Positions 30,365 to 41,283 of a stretch of DNA of 64,000 nucleotides are shown one piece after another. This DNA is from Tatumella sp. JGM91 (GTDB taxonomy: Bacteria > Pseudomonadota > Gammaproteobacteria > Enterobacterales > Enterobacteriaceae). A program made the position numbers and the translations under genes. The stretch spans positions 1 through 64,000 of the forward strand of contig NZ_JAERJP010000017.1 in NCBI RefSeq assembly GCF_018257575.1, in the 5' to 3' direction. How positions within the stretch are numbered: position 1 is the first letter of the stretch; the number at the start of each line of letters is the position of its first letter. The notes under the pieces are model-generated. The model made no database searches. It was not told the origin of the DNA and saw nothing but the letters and a program-made list of their open reading frames with translations.

Positions 30365-31600
30365 ATGAAGATTATCCATACCTCTGACTGGCATCTGGGC
30401 CAGTTTTTTTATACCCGTAGCCGGGCTTTTGAGCATCAGTCTTTTCTTGACTGGTTATTACAGCAAATTACTCAGCATCAGGTGGACGCACTGATTGTTG
30501 CCGGAGATATTTTCGATACCGGCTCCCCGCCCAGTTATGCACGTGAGCTATATAACCATTTTGTGGTGGCTTTGCAGCAAACCGGCTGCCAGCTGGTGAT
30601 TCTGGCCGGGAATCATGATTCGGTCGCTATGCTCAATGAGTCAAGGGAACTGCTGGCCTGCCTGAATACCCGGGTCATCGCCAGCGCCGGAAAAGAGGTT
30701 GATCAGCAGCTGGTTATTCTTAAAAATGCCCGGCAACAGCCTGCAGCTATCCTGTGTGCAATCCCTTATTTACGGCCACGGGATATCCAGCTCAGTCAGG
30801 CAGGGCTGGACAGTCACCAGAAACAGCAAAATCTGTTGCAGGCCATAACTGATCATTATCAGCAATGCTACCGGGCGGCCCTGGATCTACGTACCTCTCT
30901 GGGCCTGCCAGCATTACCTATTATTGCCACCGGCCACCTGACAGCGCTGGGCACCAGCAGCAGTGATTCGGTACGGGATATCTATATCGGTACCCTGGAT
31001 GCTTTCCCCGCATCGGCCTTTCCGCCGGCCGATTATATCGCCCTGGGGCATATTCATCGCCCTCAACAGGTCGCTGGTCAGGCTCATATTCGTTACAGTG
31101 GTTCGCCGATAGCCCTGAGCTTTGATGAACCGGCTGATGAAAAAAGTGTTTGCCTGGTGGAATGCGGCGAGGGTCAGCCATTAACGGTCACCCCCCTGCC
31201 GATCCCGTGCTTTCAGCAGATGAAAACAGTGAAAGGTTCGCTGGAAGAGATAGAACGGCAGCTGCACACGTTAACCGCTGACAGTAATGGCCGGCCAGTG
31301 TGGCTGGATATTGAAGTGACACAGCAGGAATACCTGAGTGACCTGCAACAGCGTATTGAAGCTATCACCGACGGGCTGCCGGCAGAAGTGCTGTTACTCC
31401 GGCGCAGTCGCGACCGTTCCGTTGCCGGGATCCGCCGGATAAATAATGAAACCCTGAATGAACTGACCCCCGAAGAGGTATTTCAGCGCCGCCTGGCGGC
31501 AGAGGAACAATTGTCGCAGCAGGATCAATTGCGGCTGATGACCCTCTACCGTCAGACACTGGAACAGCTGCAACATACCGGACAGGAGCCGGACTGCTGA
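30365..31600 (+). CDS. sbcD: Nuclease SbcCD subunit D (Mre11-like)
   Basis: SbcD is the manganese-dependent nuclease of SbcCD, which cleaves DNA hairpins and protein-blocked ends. The 411 residues (400 in E. coli) show the phosphodiesterase motifs SDWHLGQ near 8, AGDIFDTG near 47, AGNHDS near 81, ATGHL near 199 and ALGHIHRPQ near 221. Its TGA shares a base with the sbcC ATG at 31600, so the subunits are translationally coupled. It is divergent from phoB. Confidence 0.96.
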   Translation: MKIIHTSDWHLGQFFYTRSRAFEHQSFLDWLLQQITQHQVDALIVAGDIFDTGSPPSYARELYNHFVVALQQTGCQLVILAGNHDSVAMLNESRELLACLNTRVIASAGKEVDQQLVILKNARQQPAAILCAIPYLRPRDIQLSQAGLDSHQKQQNLLQAITDHYQQCYRAALDLRTSLGLPALPIIATGHLTALGTSSSDSVRDIYIGTLDAFPASAFPPADYIALGHIHRPQQVAGQAHIRYSGSPIALSFDEPADEKSVCLVECGEGQPLTVTPLPIPCFQQMKTVKGSLEEIERQLHTLTADSNGRPVWLDIEVTQQEYLSDLQQRIEAITDGLPAEVLLLRRSRDRSVAGIRRINNETLNELTPEEVFQRRLAAEEQLSQQDQLRLMTLYRQTLEQLQHTGQEPDC

Positions 31601-34600
31601 TGAAAATACTGACTCTGCGTTTTAAAAACCTCAATGCTCTGCGTGGCGAGTGGACTATCGATTTCCGGCAGCCGCCCTTCGCCGGTAACGGACTGTTTGC
31701 CATTACCGGTGATACGGGGGCGGGTAAAACCACCCTGCTGGATGCCATTTGTCTGGCGTTATATCACCAGACCCCGCGCCTCGGCAGTATTACCCCGGCA
31801 CAAAACGAGCTGATGACACGGGGTACCAGTGAATGTCTGGCGGAAGTCGAATTCGAAATTAAAGGTGAAGCCTGGCGAGCCTTCTGGAGCCAGAACCGTG
31901 CCCGCGGACAGCATAACGGTAAGCTGCAGCCACCGCGTGTCGAACTGGCCCGTTGCAGCGATAACGTCATTGTTGCTGATAAAATTCAGGACAAATTGCG
32001 GCTGACGGAGCAACTGTCCGGACTGAACTTTCAGCGTTTTACCCGCTCAATGATGTTATCCCAGGGGCAGTTTGCCGCCTTCCTGAATGCCCCTTCAGCA
32101 GACAGAGCCGAGTTGCTTGAAGAGCTGACCGGCACCGAAATTTACGGACAGATATCTCAGACGGTATTTGAAAAACATAAACAGCTGCGACAGCAACTTG
32201 ATACCCTGCAGGCCGGGGTCTCCGGCGTCGTCTTGCTGGATGAAGAGACCCGCCAGCAGATCACTGAACAGCAGACATTGCTGCAACAGAGTGAACTGCA
32301 ATTACAGCAAGACAGTCAGCGTATCAGCCAGGCACAGCACTGGCTACAGCAGGATCAGTCACTGGTCAGCCAGCAACAACAACGCGAACAGCAGCATCAG
32401 GAAACCAGCCGTTTATGGCAACAGGCAGAGCCGATACGGCAACGGCTGGCTGACAATCAACCGGCCGAAAAAATCCGGGATAACTGGCAACAACTGCAGC
32501 GTTATCTGCAACAACAACAGCAACAGACGGAAGCTTTGCAGGTATCCGCTGCCCGACGGCAGCAGGCCGAAGCCGCTCAGCAACAGGCACACCGCCAGCA
32601 TGAAAACAGCGAATCCGGGCTGGAGAAACTGCAACAACAACAGCAACAACTGGAGAGCCTGCTGACCGGACAGGTGATCCCTCTCGACCAGAAAATCACT
32701 GCACAGCAACAGTTATCCGATACCACACAACAGCAGCTTATGCACCAGCAACAGACGCTGGCACAGTCTGAGCAGCAGCATACTGCCGGACAGCACCAAT
32801 TGCAGGTGCTGACAGCCCGGCGAAGCCAGTGGCTGAGCTGGCGTGAACAACATCTGAAGATTGCCGGATATGGCCCTTCTCTGTCCGTCTGGCAGCACCA
32901 GCAGACCCAGTGGCAGCAACAACAACAGAGTGCCCGCCAGGCAGAACAGCAATTGTCTGTTTTGCAACAGCGGATAACAGAGCAGCAGACAGCCCTGACA
33001 GCCCTGAACCGTAATGCCGCGCCGCTGGAGCAGGCCGCCACTGCGGCTGCCGCCGAACTACAGCGCTGTGAAACCCTGCAGGCACACCTGGAAAACGATA
33101 TCACCAGCCAGCAACTGCGCCAGACACTGGAGCAATATCAGACACAACGTGCCCGCCACCAGCAGTTATTACGGCTGGCCTCCGGCGCAGCGCCTGTGCA
33201 GCAGCAACTTACTCGCCTGCAGGCTGAACAGGCAGCCCTGCAGCAACAAATCAGCCAGGATGAACAGACCCTGGTCCGCTGCCGACAGTCATTCACAGAA
33301 CAGACAAAACAATTACAGGCCATCACAACGCTGTGTGAGCTGGAAGCAAAAATTATTAATCTGTCAGCACTGCGTCAGCAACTGGAAGAGGGGCAGCCCT
33401 GTCCCCTGTGCGGATCATCTGCCCATCCGGCAGCAGAGCAGTACAGCCAGCTGCAACCGGATGAAAACCTGCAACAGAAACGCCGGCTGGAAAACCTTGT
33501 CGCCGAACTACGGGAACAGGGAACCGGGTGTAAAGCCCGGTTAGCCCAGGCCGCGGATCGCGGACAGCAATTAAACCACGACACAGAAAAACTGACCGGC
33601 CAGCTGGCAGCACTGCAGACACAGTGGCAGCAACTGACACAAACGGCGCAACTGGACTGTGATCTCAGCGATAGTGCAGCCCTGGAGGCGTATATTCAGG
33701 CCGCTGAACACGGTGAATCACAGGCCCGTCAGCGTTTACAACAACGTGAAAAGGCAGCAACCGCCAGCCAGCAGGCGCGGGATGCTCTCTACCAGAGTAA
33801 AGAAAAACGACAGGCGCATCAGCAACAATCCGGACTGCTGGGACAGCAATTAGATAACAGCCGGCAGACAGCCACGGAGCACCAGTCCCGCAGTCAGCTG
33901 GCCGGTCAACAGGCGGAGTCGCTGGCCGGACAATTACGTACCGACCTCAGCCACTATCAGCTAACCCTGCCCGATGATGCCAGCGCTGCGGCCCGGTGGT
34001 TTACACAACAACAGGCATTGTGGCGTGACTGGCAGGAAAACGAAAAGCAACTCCGCGACAGTGAGCCGGAACATATCCGTCTGACAACGGCACTGGACAG
34101 CCTGCAACAGGAAATTAACGGGCAACAGCAGTTACTGAAAGAGGCACAGCAGCTACTGGTCCTGCAGTTATCACAGCTGACCACCCTCAGGAAACAGCGC
34201 AGAGAATTATTTGGCGATCAGGAGACGGAACAGGCCCGCCAGACACTGCAGCAACAGGTTCAGCATCAGCAGCAACAAACCCGCACCCTGCAGCAACAAT
34301 GGCAGCAGACAGAGAATCAGCTGAGTCAGATAACCGGTCAGCATCACCAGCTGGAACTGCAGGTCCGGCAACTCAGGGAACAGACTGAACACTGTCAGCA
34401 ACAGTTCTCTGCGGCTTTGCAACAGCAAGGGTTCGACAGCCAGCAGGCATTTACCGATGCCTTACTGGACAGTGAGCAGGCCAGTGAGTTACGCAGCCAG
34501 TTGCAGCAACGGGAACAGGCCCTCAGCCAGACTGACATTCTGCTCCGGCAGGCCACGGAGGCACTGACACAACACCGGCAACAGCGCCCGGCGGACAGCC

Positions 34601-35277
34601 ATGACGATGGCGATCTTCTCAGCCAGCGGCAACAGCAATTGCAGCAACAGTTAAAAGATAATCTGCATCAGCAGGGGGAAATCCGTCAGCAGTTACAGGC
34701 CGATGACCGTTACCGTCAGCAACAACAGCAGTTGCTGACTCAGATCCATGAGCAACAACGGTTGCTGGCCGACTGGGATCAGCTTAATCGTCTGATAGGC
34801 TCAGCCACCGGCTCACTGTTCCGCCGCTTTGCCCAGGGACTGACACTGGATCATCTGGTCTGGCTGGCTAACCAGCAACTGGCACGTTTACATGGCCGTT
34901 ATCTGTTACAGCGTCAGGCATCCGATGCCCTGGAGCTATCGGTGATTGATACCTGGCAGGCCGATAATCAGCGGGATACCCGTACCCTGTCCGGCGGGGA
35001 GAGTTTTCTGGTCAGCCTGGCACTGGCACTGGCCTTATCGGATCTCGTCAGTGACAAAAACCGTATTGAGTCGCTGTTCCTTGACGAAGGCTTCGGCACC
35101 CTCGACACGGGCAGCCTGGATATAGCGCTGGATGCACTGGACAGCCTCAATGCCAGCGGAAAAATCATCGGAGTCATCAGCCATGTCGAGGCCATGAAAG
35201 AGCGTATTCCGCTGCAGATTAAAGTGATCAAGGTGAACGGACTGGGCTACAGTAAACTGGAATTACCGGCGCCCTGA
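31600..35277 (+). CDS. sbcC: Nuclease SbcCD subunit C (Rad50-like), unusually Gln-rich
   Basis: SbcC is the SMC-like ATPase that partners SbcD. The 1225 residues exceed E. coli SbcC (1048). Walker [13 protein letters not shown] lies near residue 37, the zinc hook [10 protein letters not shown] near 600, the ABC signature [19 protein letters not shown] near 1127, and Walker [13 protein letters not shown] near 1158. Between the ATPase halves both coiled-coil arms are extremely rich in Gln, with many QQQ and QQQQ stretches encoded by mixed CAG/CAA codons. The ATPase ends look normal, so the protein is probably active with longer, altered arms. The stop is 2 bases before the end of the convergent AraC gene. 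Confidence 0.95.
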   Translation: MKILTLRFKNLNALRGEWTIDFRQPPFAGNGLFAITGDTGAGKTTLLDAICLALYHQTPRLGSITPAQNELMTRGTSECLAEVEFEIKGEAWRAFWSQNRARGQHNGKLQPPRVELARCSDNVIVADKIQDKLRLTEQLSGLNFQRFTRSMMLSQGQFAAFLNAPSADRAELLEELTGTEIYGQISQTVFEKHKQLRQQLDTLQAGVSGVVLLDEETRQQITEQQTLLQQSELQLQQDSQRISQAQHWLQQDQSLVSQQQQREQQHQETSRLWQQAEPIRQRLADNQPAEKIRDNWQQLQRYLQQQQQQTEALQVSAARRQQAEAAQQQAHRQHENSESGLEKLQQQQQQLESLLTGQVIPLDQKITAQQQLSDTTQQQLMHQQQTLAQSEQQHTAGQHQLQVLTARRSQWLSWREQHLKIAGYGPSLSVWQHQQTQWQQQQQSARQAEQQLSVLQQRITEQQTALTALNRNAAPLEQAATAAAAELQRCETLQAHLENDITSQQLRQTLEQYQTQRARHQQLLRLASGAAPVQQQLTRLQAEQAALQQQISQDEQTLVRCRQSFTEQTKQLQAITTLCELEAKIINLSALRQQLEEGQPCPLCGSSAHPAAEQYSQLQPDENLQQKRRLENLVAELREQGTGCKARLAQAADRGQQLNHDTEKLTGQLAALQTQWQQLTQTAQLDCDLSDSAALEAYIQAAEHGESQARQRLQQREKAATASQQARDALYQSKEKRQAHQQQSGLLGQQLDNSRQTATEHQSRSQLAGQQAESLAGQLRTDLSHYQLTLPDDASAAARWFTQQQALWRDWQENEKQLRDSEPEHIRLTTALDSLQQEINGQQQLLKEAQQLLVLQLSQLTTLRKQRRELFGDQETEQARQTLQQQVQHQQQQTRTLQQQWQQTENQLSQITGQHHQLELQVRQLREQTEHCQQQFSAALQQQGFDSQQAFTDALLDSEQASELRSQLQQREQALSQTDILLRQATEALTQHRQQRPADSHDDGDLLSQRQQQLQQQLKDNLHQQGEIRQQLQADDRYRQQQQQLLTQIHEQQRLLADWDQLNRLIGSATGSLFRRFAQGLTLDHLVWLANQQLARLHGRYLLQRQASDALELSVIDTWQADNQRDTRTLSGGESFLVSLALALALSDLVSDKNRIESLFLDEGFGTLDTGSLDIALDALDSLNASGKIIGVISHVEAMKERIPLQIKVIKVNGLGYSKLELPAP

Positions 35278-35279
35278 AA

Positions 35280-36359
35280 TCACTGACTTTCCGCCGTCAG
35301 GTTTTCCTGGCGGCGCCACTGACGGGGACTGATACCAAACCAGCGCCGGCAGGCGCGGGAAAAAGCACTCACTTCAGAATACCCCAGCAACATCGCCATC
35401 GCCGATACGGACAGGGATTTCTGTTGCAGATAATGGGTCGCCAGTTCGCTGCGTACATTATCCACCAGCACAGAGAAACTCACATTGTGCTCCCGTAACC
35501 TGCGTTGTAAAGTCCAGGCAGACAGACCAAGATTCTCCGCGACGGTTTCCAGTGCCGGTTCTCCGTTGCTGAGTAACAGATGGATAGCCGCACGAACTTT
35601 TCCGGTCAGCCCCTGACTTTCACGGGTCAGATTCAGGCGTTGCAAAGCATCCTGCATAACCATCAGTAACATAGGATCGTTATCCGGCATGCTGCGTTGC
35701 AGGTCACGTTTAGCAATCAGTAATGAATTATAAGGCTGGTCAAAATAGACCGGCGCATCAAATATTTTGCAGTGCTCGTGCCAGTTTTCAGGGCGGGAGT
35801 GTTCGAAATGGACTTCACGCGGGGCCCAGTGCTGGCCGGCGGAATGGCGGATAAGATTCATAAACATCCCCATCGTCAGTTCTGCATCCTGACGGCGGCA
35901 CAGAATAGCCCCGTGGCGTACCTGATAATCCAGCCGCCAGTGATCCCCCTTATCTACCCGCCGGACCAGAGTATCGTGCTGATGGCTGGGAAATGCCTGA
36001 ACCACATTGTGCAGGGCAATATCCAGTGTCGGCGAGCAGAGGCCAATATAGCCAATCAGTCCCAGTGCCTGAGGTTTAAACTGGCGGCCATAATGCAAAC
36101 CAAAATTGTCACTGGCAGAGTGACGGGCAGCTTCTTCCAGTACGCGGCAATAATTCACCAGCCCGAGACTGAGGGTCGGGCTGCCCAGTAACTCCGGATC
36201 CACACCACTCAGCCCGAAAATTCTGTCTGCATCGCCGCCCTGCCCGCAAATAAAATCACTCAGACCGGTGGCCGCGGCGGCCAGTACTCCGCGGTTGCCG
36301 CTGATTAAACCGCAAACGGCCTGCGAACTCTGCTGTAAAAGCGCAACTGGCTGTTCCAT
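35280..36359 (-). CDS. AraC-family transcriptional regulator
   Basis: The 359-residue protein has a large N-terminal effector domain of the arabinose-binding-like PF12625 type (NFGLHYGRQFKPQALGLIGYIGLCSPTL near 85-115) and a C-terminal AraC double helix-turn-helix (AENLGLSAWTLQRRLREHNVSFSVLVD near 265, then MAMLLGYSEVSAFSRACRRWFGISPRQWR at the end). Such regulators often control a neighbouring catabolic gene; the kinase and permease at 36487-39123 are the obvious candidates. In E. coli mak/araJ occupies this slot. Confidence 0.88.
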   Translation of the reverse strand: MEQPVALLQQSSQAVCGLISGNRGVLAAAATGLSDFICGQGGDADRIFGLSGVDPELLGSPTLSLGLVNYCRVLEEAARHSASDNFGLHYGRQFKPQALGLIGYIGLCSPTLDIALHNVVQAFPSHQHDTLVRRVDKGDHWRLDYQVRHGAILCRRQDAELTMGMFMNLIRHSAGQHWAPREVHFEHSRPENWHEHCKIFDAPVYFDQPYNSLLIAKRDLQRSMPDNDPMLLMVMQDALQRLNLTRESQGLTGKVRAAIHLLLSNGEPALETVAENLGLSAWTLQRRLREHNVSFSVLVDNVRSELATHYLQQKSLSVSAMAMLLGYSEVSAFSRACRRWFGISPRQWRRQENLTAESQ

Positions 36360-36486
36360 GATCCCCCCGATATATTCTGAACTGTCGCAGGTGATGCAAT
36401 TTACGTACCAGCGTAAAAACCCCGTATTGCGGCAGCCCCGGCGGTTCAGGGTTCCCCGTCACGGCACAGCGCACTGAGCTGGTGCA

Positions 36487-37491
36487 TTACTGCCCCACCG
36501 GCCAGCGATCCGTTTCCAGATAACGGCGACACAGGCGGACAGTGTCTGCTGACCAGTGTTGTTCCAGTCCGCGGGCCATTTCTGTTCTGGCATGAGATCC
36601 CATCCAGGCACTTAACTGCAGGCGGCGCTGCATCAGAAGATCAGGCAGGATCGCCATATCCTGGTCACTGATATGGCCGCTTTTTTCATAACCCGTCAGC
36701 CAGTTATCAATCCAGTCTGCGGCCCGCGGGTGATGCTCACAAAAACTGATGGCTGCAGCCAGATCATGCATATACCAGCCAAAACCACAGTCATCAAAAT
36801 CAATAATTCTGGTCTGGCCCTGATGATGCAGCAGGTTAGTCAGACGTAAATCCGCATGGATCAGTCCGTAACGCTGTTGCTGCTGACCATAGGCCGTCAG
36901 GCGATGGTTAATTTTGTCCAGCGCCTGAAAAATAAGCGGATGATCACTGGCGGCCAGCCGCGGAGCATCCTGCCAGCGCCCCCAGTGTCCGTGCTCTCCC
37001 ACCATGCTATCGTGATCCCAGCAGATACGACGGAATCCCTCCGGACGCTGCCACTGGCGGCTGTGCTGATGCAGCCCGGCAGTGACCTCACCGAGGGCAC
37101 GGAATGCGGCCGGATCAACATTGGTGGTCGGCATTTCACCGGCCATCCAGTAAAAGATCACCACATGACGCACACTGCCATCAGGGGTGCTGATGGTCTG
37201 TACCCGCTCACCCTGCCCGTCACAGACCGCCTCCGGCACCTCAATACCACTGTCTCTGAGGGCATCCAGCCACAGTAACTCGCTGACAATATCTGCTTTA
37301 TCATGATAATCGGCACGGTGTAACCGCAGGGCATAGCGCTGGCCCGCCACTGTCAGCAGAAAGGTGGCATTCTCAGAACGACAAATCAGCGAAAGCTCAC
37401 CGTCAGCCAGTTGCGGATACGCGGATAAGGCTTTACTGGCTATCTGCATCAGTTGCTGATCTGTCATCGAATCATTTTGTTTTACTTCCAT
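36487..37491 (-). CDS. APH-fold small-molecule kinase, possibly an amino-alcohol kinase
   Basis: This is a kinase of the aminoglycoside-phosphotransferase/homoserine-kinase-II fold. The ATG at 37491 (MEVKQNDSMTDQQL) gives 334 residues. The catalytic loop is GLIHADLRLTNLLHH near 207 (HxD..N), and the metal-binding motif is IIDFDDCGFGWYMHDLA near 227. It is divergent from an ethanolamine-type permease, so ethanolamine or 1-amino-2-propanol is a reasonable substrate. Pectobacterium uses such a kinase with a phospho-lyase to degrade amino alcohols. No phospho-lyase is present in the window. Homoserine, choline or a drug-like substrate cannot be excluded. Confidence 0.75.
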   Translation of the reverse strand: MEVKQNDSMTDQQLMQIASKALSAYPQLADGELSLICRSENATFLLTVAGQRYALRLHRADYHDKADIVSELLWLDALRDSGIEVPEAVCDGQGERVQTISTPDGSVRHVVIFYWMAGEMPTTNVDPAAFRALGEVTAGLHQHSRQWQRPEGFRRICWDHDSMVGEHGHWGRWQDAPRLAASDHPLIFQALDKINHRLTAYGQQQQRYGLIHADLRLTNLLHHQGQTRIIDFDDCGFGWYMHDLAAAISFCEHHPRAADWIDNWLTGYEKSGHISDQDMAILPDLLMQRRLQLSAWMGSHARTEMARGLEQHWSADTVRLCRRYLETDRWPVGQ

Positions 37492-37755
37492 TATCAACAC
37501 CCCGGTCGTTGTTTGAGTCCGTAGTCCCTGCGTAAGCATGCCTGCGATAAAGGGCCGGTTTCCTGACCCGCCAGTAACAAAACCTGGCTTTGCACGACAA
37601 TGTTTGCCGGTCGCGGGAGGAAGTTGACTTCAAATGACAGAATTGTGACAACTGCGGTCAGGTATTGCCCCCCGCTGCGCGGCATTATCCGGCAGACAGC
37701 TTATTGCGCCGGACAGAGTATCGGCGGAGTGCCAACACACGACGGGGACAGACAC
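37492..37755. promoter_or_regulatory. Divergent promoter region between kinase and permease
   Basis: This 264-bp spacer must hold both promoters. A small palindrome GAAGTTGACTTC (37620-37631) and TTGTGACAA (about 37643-37652) are possible operator elements for the AraC regulator. An open frame runs through it into the permease, but the codons before 37756 look non-coding. Confidence 0.35.
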
Positions 37756-39123
37756 ATGACAACAAAACTCAAACCCACCCTCGGCACCTTTTCCTTATGG
37801 GGAATTGCCGTCGGCCTGGTGATTTCGGGCGAATATTTTGGCTGGAGTTATGGCTGGGGTGTCGCCGGTACTCTGGGATTTCTGATGACCACACTGCTGA
37901 TAGCCCTGATGTACGGCTGCTTTATTTTTAGTTTTACCGAATTAACCACCGCTATCCCTCACGCGGGCGGCCCCTTTGCCTACAGCCGCAGAGCATTCGG
38001 GGAAACCGGCGGCCTGATTGCCGGGCTGGCGACGCTGATCGAATTTGTCTTTGCCCCGCCGGCGATTGCACTGGCTATCGGTGCCTATCTGAATGTCCAG
38101 TTTCCGGCTCTGGACCCGAAAATTGCAGCGGTAGTTGCTTATCTGGTATTTATGAGCCTCAATATTCTGGGCGTTAAGCTGGCCGCTATGTTTGAGCTGA
38201 TTGTCACCATCCTGGCAGTGATCGAATTACTGGTTTTTATGGGGGTCGTCTCTCCGGGGTTCCGCCTGACCAATTTTACAGCCCATGGCTGGGCCGGTGC
38301 AGATGGTTTCGGTCTGCAGGCCATCAGCGGGGTTTTTGCCGCAATTCCCTTTGCTATCTGGTTTTTCCTGGCCATTGAAGGTGCCGCCATGGCCGCCGAA
38401 GAAGCAAAAGATCCGCGTAAAAATATCCCGCGGGCTTATATTGCAGGGATCCTGACCCTGGTGGTACTGGCAATAGGCGTGATGCTGCTGGCTGGCGGAG
38501 CCGGAGACTGGCGTAAGCTGTCCGATATTAATGATCCGCTGCCACAGGCAATGAAAATGATCGTCGGTGAACATTCCCGTTGGATGCATATGCTGGTATG
38601 GATTGGTCTGTTCGGTCTGGTGGCCAGTTTTCACGGGATTATTCTCGGGTTCTCCCGGCAATTTTTTGCCCTGGCCCGTGCCGGATATCTGCCCCGGCCG
38701 CTGGCGAAACTGTCCCGTTTCAGGACGCCTTACCGGGCAACCCTCGCCGGTGGAGTAATAGGTATTGCCGCTATTTTCAGCGATAACTGGATCCACCTGC
38801 AGGGCATGTCCCTGACCGCCGCGATGATCACTCTGGCCGTTTTTGGTGCCATTGTTATGTATATCATGAGTATGCTGAGCCTGTTCCGCCTGCGCCGCAC
38901 TGAACCGGCCATGATTCGCAGTTTCCGTGCGCCGGGATACCCGCTGGTCCCGGCGATCGCCCTGCTGCTGGCAGTGGTCTGCCTGGTTTCAATGGTGTGG
39001 TTTAACCCGGTCATCGCACTGCTGTTTGTGGTGATCATGGCGGCCGGTTATCTGTACTTCCGCCTGACCAGCAACCAGCGCCGACAGGCGCCGCACGATG
39101 CGTTACTGATGAGTCAGGAATAA
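37756..39123 (+). CDS. eat: Ethanolamine permease-type APC transporter
   Basis: The ATG at 37756 (MTTKLKPTLGTFSLWGIAVG) gives 455 residues with about twelve membrane segments. The first helix, WGIAVGLVISGEYFGWSYGW, and the following FTELTTAIPHAGGPFAYSRRAFGE are typical of the Eat ethanolamine permease group within the APC superfamily. GACGGGGACAGACAC before the ATG contains the ribosome site. No eutBC ammonia-lyase genes are nearby, so the imported amino alcohol may be handled by the divergent kinase. Specificity between ethanolamine and related amines cannot be read from sequence. Confidence 0.85.
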   Translation: MTTKLKPTLGTFSLWGIAVGLVISGEYFGWSYGWGVAGTLGFLMTTLLIALMYGCFIFSFTELTTAIPHAGGPFAYSRRAFGETGGLIAGLATLIEFVFAPPAIALAIGAYLNVQFPALDPKIAAVVAYLVFMSLNILGVKLAAMFELIVTILAVIELLVFMGVVSPGFRLTNFTAHGWAGADGFGLQAISGVFAAIPFAIWFFLAIEGAAMAAEEAKDPRKNIPRAYIAGILTLVVLAIGVMLLAGGAGDWRKLSDINDPLPQAMKMIVGEHSRWMHMLVWIGLFGLVASFHGIILGFSRQFFALARAGYLPRPLAKLSRFRTPYRATLAGGVIGIAAIFSDNWIHLQGMSLTAAMITLAVFGAIVMYIMSMLSLFRLRRTEPAMIRSFRAPGYPLVPAIALLLAVVCLVSMVWFNPVIALLFVVIMAAGYLYFRLTSNQRRQAPHDALLMSQE

Positions 39124-39129
39124 GCCCGC

Positions 39130-39171
39130 GGGCAGGTGATATTTATCCGCCGGTTATATCACCTGCCCCTT
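39130..39171 (+). terminator. Terminator of the permease gene
   Basis: A perfect 13-bp stem (39130-39142 with 39156-39168) and a 13-base loop are followed by CTTTC. The T-run is short, but the position 7 bases after the stop fits. Confidence 0.65.
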
Positions 39172-39268
39172 TCAGATACTGTTATTTATTACAGTAGTTG
39201 CTGAAACCAGGCCAGTGATTGGGTATCATCTGTCAGACATTCCGGAAATGCTGGCTTAAGGAACTCAG

Positions 39269-40180
39269 ATGCTGTGGTTTAAAAATATGATGGTTTACCG
39301 TCTCAACCGTGAAATCCCGCTGTCTGCCGATGACATGGAAAAGCAACTGGAGGCATGCAGTTTCACCCCCTGTGGCAGCCAGGATCAGGTAAAAACCGGC
39401 TGGATAGCACCACTGAATGATAAGGCCGACGCACTGGTCCATGTCAGTAACGGTCAGATGCTGCTCTGCGCCCGTAAAGAAGAGAAAATCCTGCCCTCCC
39501 CGGTGATCAAACAAGCCCTTGAGGCCAAAATCAGTCATCTGGAAGCTACCCAGCAACGTAAGCTGAAAAAAACTGAGAAAGATTCCCTGAAAGATGAAGT
39601 GATCCATAGCCTGTTGCCGCGCGCTTTCAGCCGCTACAGCCAGACCTGGCTGTGGATTGATACCCGACACCAGCTGATTATGGTCGACAGCGCCAGTGCC
39701 AAAAAAGCAGAAGACCTGCTGGCATTGTTGCGCAAAAGTCTCGGTTCGTTGCCGGTTGTCCCGCTGACACTGGAAACGCCCGTCGAACTGACGCTGACCG
39801 AATGGGTACGTTCCGGCAGCCTGCCGGCAGGTTTTACCCTGCTGGATGAAGCCGAACTGAAAGCGACTCTGGAAGAAGGTGGCGTGATCCGCTGTAAAAA
39901 ACAGGCGCTGGTCAGTGACGAAATTGCCCTGCATATCGAGGCCGGAAAACGGGTGACAAAACTGGCCCTCGACTGGCAGGAGCGATTACAGTTTATGGTT
40001 TGTGATGACGGTTCACTCAAAAGGCTGAAATTCAGCGAAACGCTGCGTGAACAAAATGATGATATCGACCGGGAAGATCAGGCCTTACGCTTTGATGCGG
40101 ATTTTACCCTGATGACCGGTGAGCTGGCGATGTTTACCGAAGCACTGGTGGAAGCCCTGGGCGGCGAAGCCCGGCGCTGA
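39269..40180 (+). CDS. rdgC: Recombination-associated protein RdgC
   Basis: RdgC is a ring-shaped double-stranded-DNA-binding protein that restrains RecA. The 303 residues equal the E. coli length. It begins [18 protein letters not shown] and ends in the conserved acidic stretch [26 protein letters not shown]. It lies next to ppnP and aroL as in E. coli, where mak and araJ intervene before sbcC; here the AraC/kinase/permease set does. Confidence 0.96.
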   Translation: MLWFKNMMVYRLNREIPLSADDMEKQLEACSFTPCGSQDQVKTGWIAPLNDKADALVHVSNGQMLLCARKEEKILPSPVIKQALEAKISHLEATQQRKLKKTEKDSLKDEVIHSLLPRAFSRYSQTWLWIDTRHQLIMVDSASAKKAEDLLALLRKSLGSLPVVPLTLETPVELTLTEWVRSGSLPAGFTLLDEAELKATLEEGGVIRCKKQALVSDEIALHIEAGKRVTKLALDWQERLQFMVCDDGSLKRLKFSETLREQNDDIDREDQALRFDADFTLMTGELAMFTEALVEALGGEARR

Positions 40181-40186
40181 TCACCG

Positions 40187-40214
40187 CGCCATGCCCTGCA
40201 CAGGCAGAGCATGG
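40187..40214. other. Hairpin between convergent rdgC and ppnP
   Basis: CGCCATGC and GCATGGCG form an 8-bp inverted repeat with a 14-base loop. No T-run is present on either strand, so termination is uncertain. Confidence 0.45.
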
Positions 40215-40225
40215 CGTACCATCAT

Positions 40226-40510
40226 TTACAGATAGCGACACAGATAAGCACTGTCTTCAGCAACCTGTAAATAAAACTCACTGTTCCCCGGCACATTAAA
40301 TACCTGTCCTGCTTCATACCAGCGCCATTCGGTTTCACCCGGTAACAATACCTTCAGTGATCCACTGACTACCGTCATTTCTTCCGGCTTACCGGTACCA
40401 AAGGTATATTCGCCCGCAGACATAACACCGACAGAGGCGCTGCCTGACAGGGTGTTTTCAAAACCAATCGATTTGACCTTACCTTCAAAGTACTCATTAG
40501 ACTTCAGCAT
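40226..40510 (-). CDS. ppnP: Pyrimidine/purine nucleoside phosphorylase PpnP
   Basis: PpnP (formerly YaiE) is a small cupin that phosphorolyses several nucleosides. The 94 residues equal the E. coli length. The cupin barrel is evident in [23 protein letters not shown] and the closing motif [23 protein letters not shown]. It lies between rdgC and aroL. E. coli aroM and yaiA, which lie between ppnP and aroL, are absent; the 248-base gap shows no gene. Confidence 0.95.
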   Translation of the reverse strand: MLKSNEYFEGKVKSIGFENTLSGSASVGVMSAGEYTFGTGKPEEMTVVSGSLKVLLPGETEWRWYEAGQVFNVPGNSEFYLQVAEDSAYLCRYL

Positions 40511-40758
40511 GCAGTTTCCTTAATCGTCAGCAGGATGTTGCAGACAGTGTAAAAGCTGTCAGATCGACTTGTCACGTAAATAATCAGCCACATCATCAGC
40601 TTAACCATTTCCGCTACCGCTCAGGGCTGACAGAGCAGTTTCGGCTGGTTTCTGGTATCAGGAACGGGCAAAGTTTCTTTAAAATAGCAGACCAGAGAAC
40701 AACTGCGGAAAAATGGCCGGTATAACAGGCTACCGGCAGAAAGGCGAACCGGGGCAGG

Positions 40759-41283
40759 TTAACCGGCTCGCTGTTGTGATAATACCTGCAATATATTATC
40801 CACCACTTCCTGAGGAGGACGGGAAGCATCAATAATATGGTGAGCTGTGGATGAATAAAGCGGACTGCGGATTTTCAGCACATCGCTCATTTCTTCGGTG
40901 ATCGGTCTGCCTGTCAGGGTCGGACGCTGCCCGGCCTCCGGATCCACCGTTAAGCGCTTAGCCAGTTCCTGCGGTTCAGCTTTCAGCCAGAAAACCCGGC
41001 CATGTTCACGCATATGCTGGCAATTTTCCGGACGCAGGATAATACCGCCGCCGGTTGCAATCACTGCTGATGCTGTCGTCACCTGAATCAGTGACGCTGA
41101 CTCTTTATCCCGAAAGCTTTCCCACCCTTGTTCGGCCACAATTTGGGCAATGGTGCATTGCAGCGACGATTGCAAATGATGATCCGTATCATTAAATGCA
41201 TAGCCCAGTGTCTGTGATAACAGATGGCCGATGGTTGTTTTTCCGCAACCCCGCGCACCTATCAGATAGATGGGTAATGACAT
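40759..41283 (-). CDS. aroL: Shikimate kinase AroL
   Basis: Shikimate kinase phosphorylates shikimate in the pathway to chorismate. The ATG at 41283 (MSLPIYLIGARGCGKTT), preceded by GGAGG, gives 174 residues as in E. coli. The P-loop GARGCGKTT is at residues 8-16, the shikimate-binding DTDHHLQ is near 32, ATGGGIIL near 79, and the lid region RPTLTGRP near 119. Position next to ppnP and yaiI, rather than beside aroB, identifies it as AroL rather than AroK. Confidence 0.93.
   Translation of the reverse strand: MSLPIYLIGARGCGKTTIGHLLSQTLGYAFNDTDHHLQSSLQCTIAQIVAEQGWESFRDKESASLIQVTTASAVIATGGGIILRPENCQHMREHGRVFWLKAEPQELAKRLTVDPEAGQRPTLTGRPITEEMSDVLKIRSPLYSSTAHHIIDASRPPQEVVDNILQVLSQQRAG

Noticed and set aside
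32577-33104. Long open frames opposite sbcC
   Set aside because: They are rich in Cys/Ser/Ala because they are antisense or frame-shifted readings of CAG/CAA repeats; no family features.
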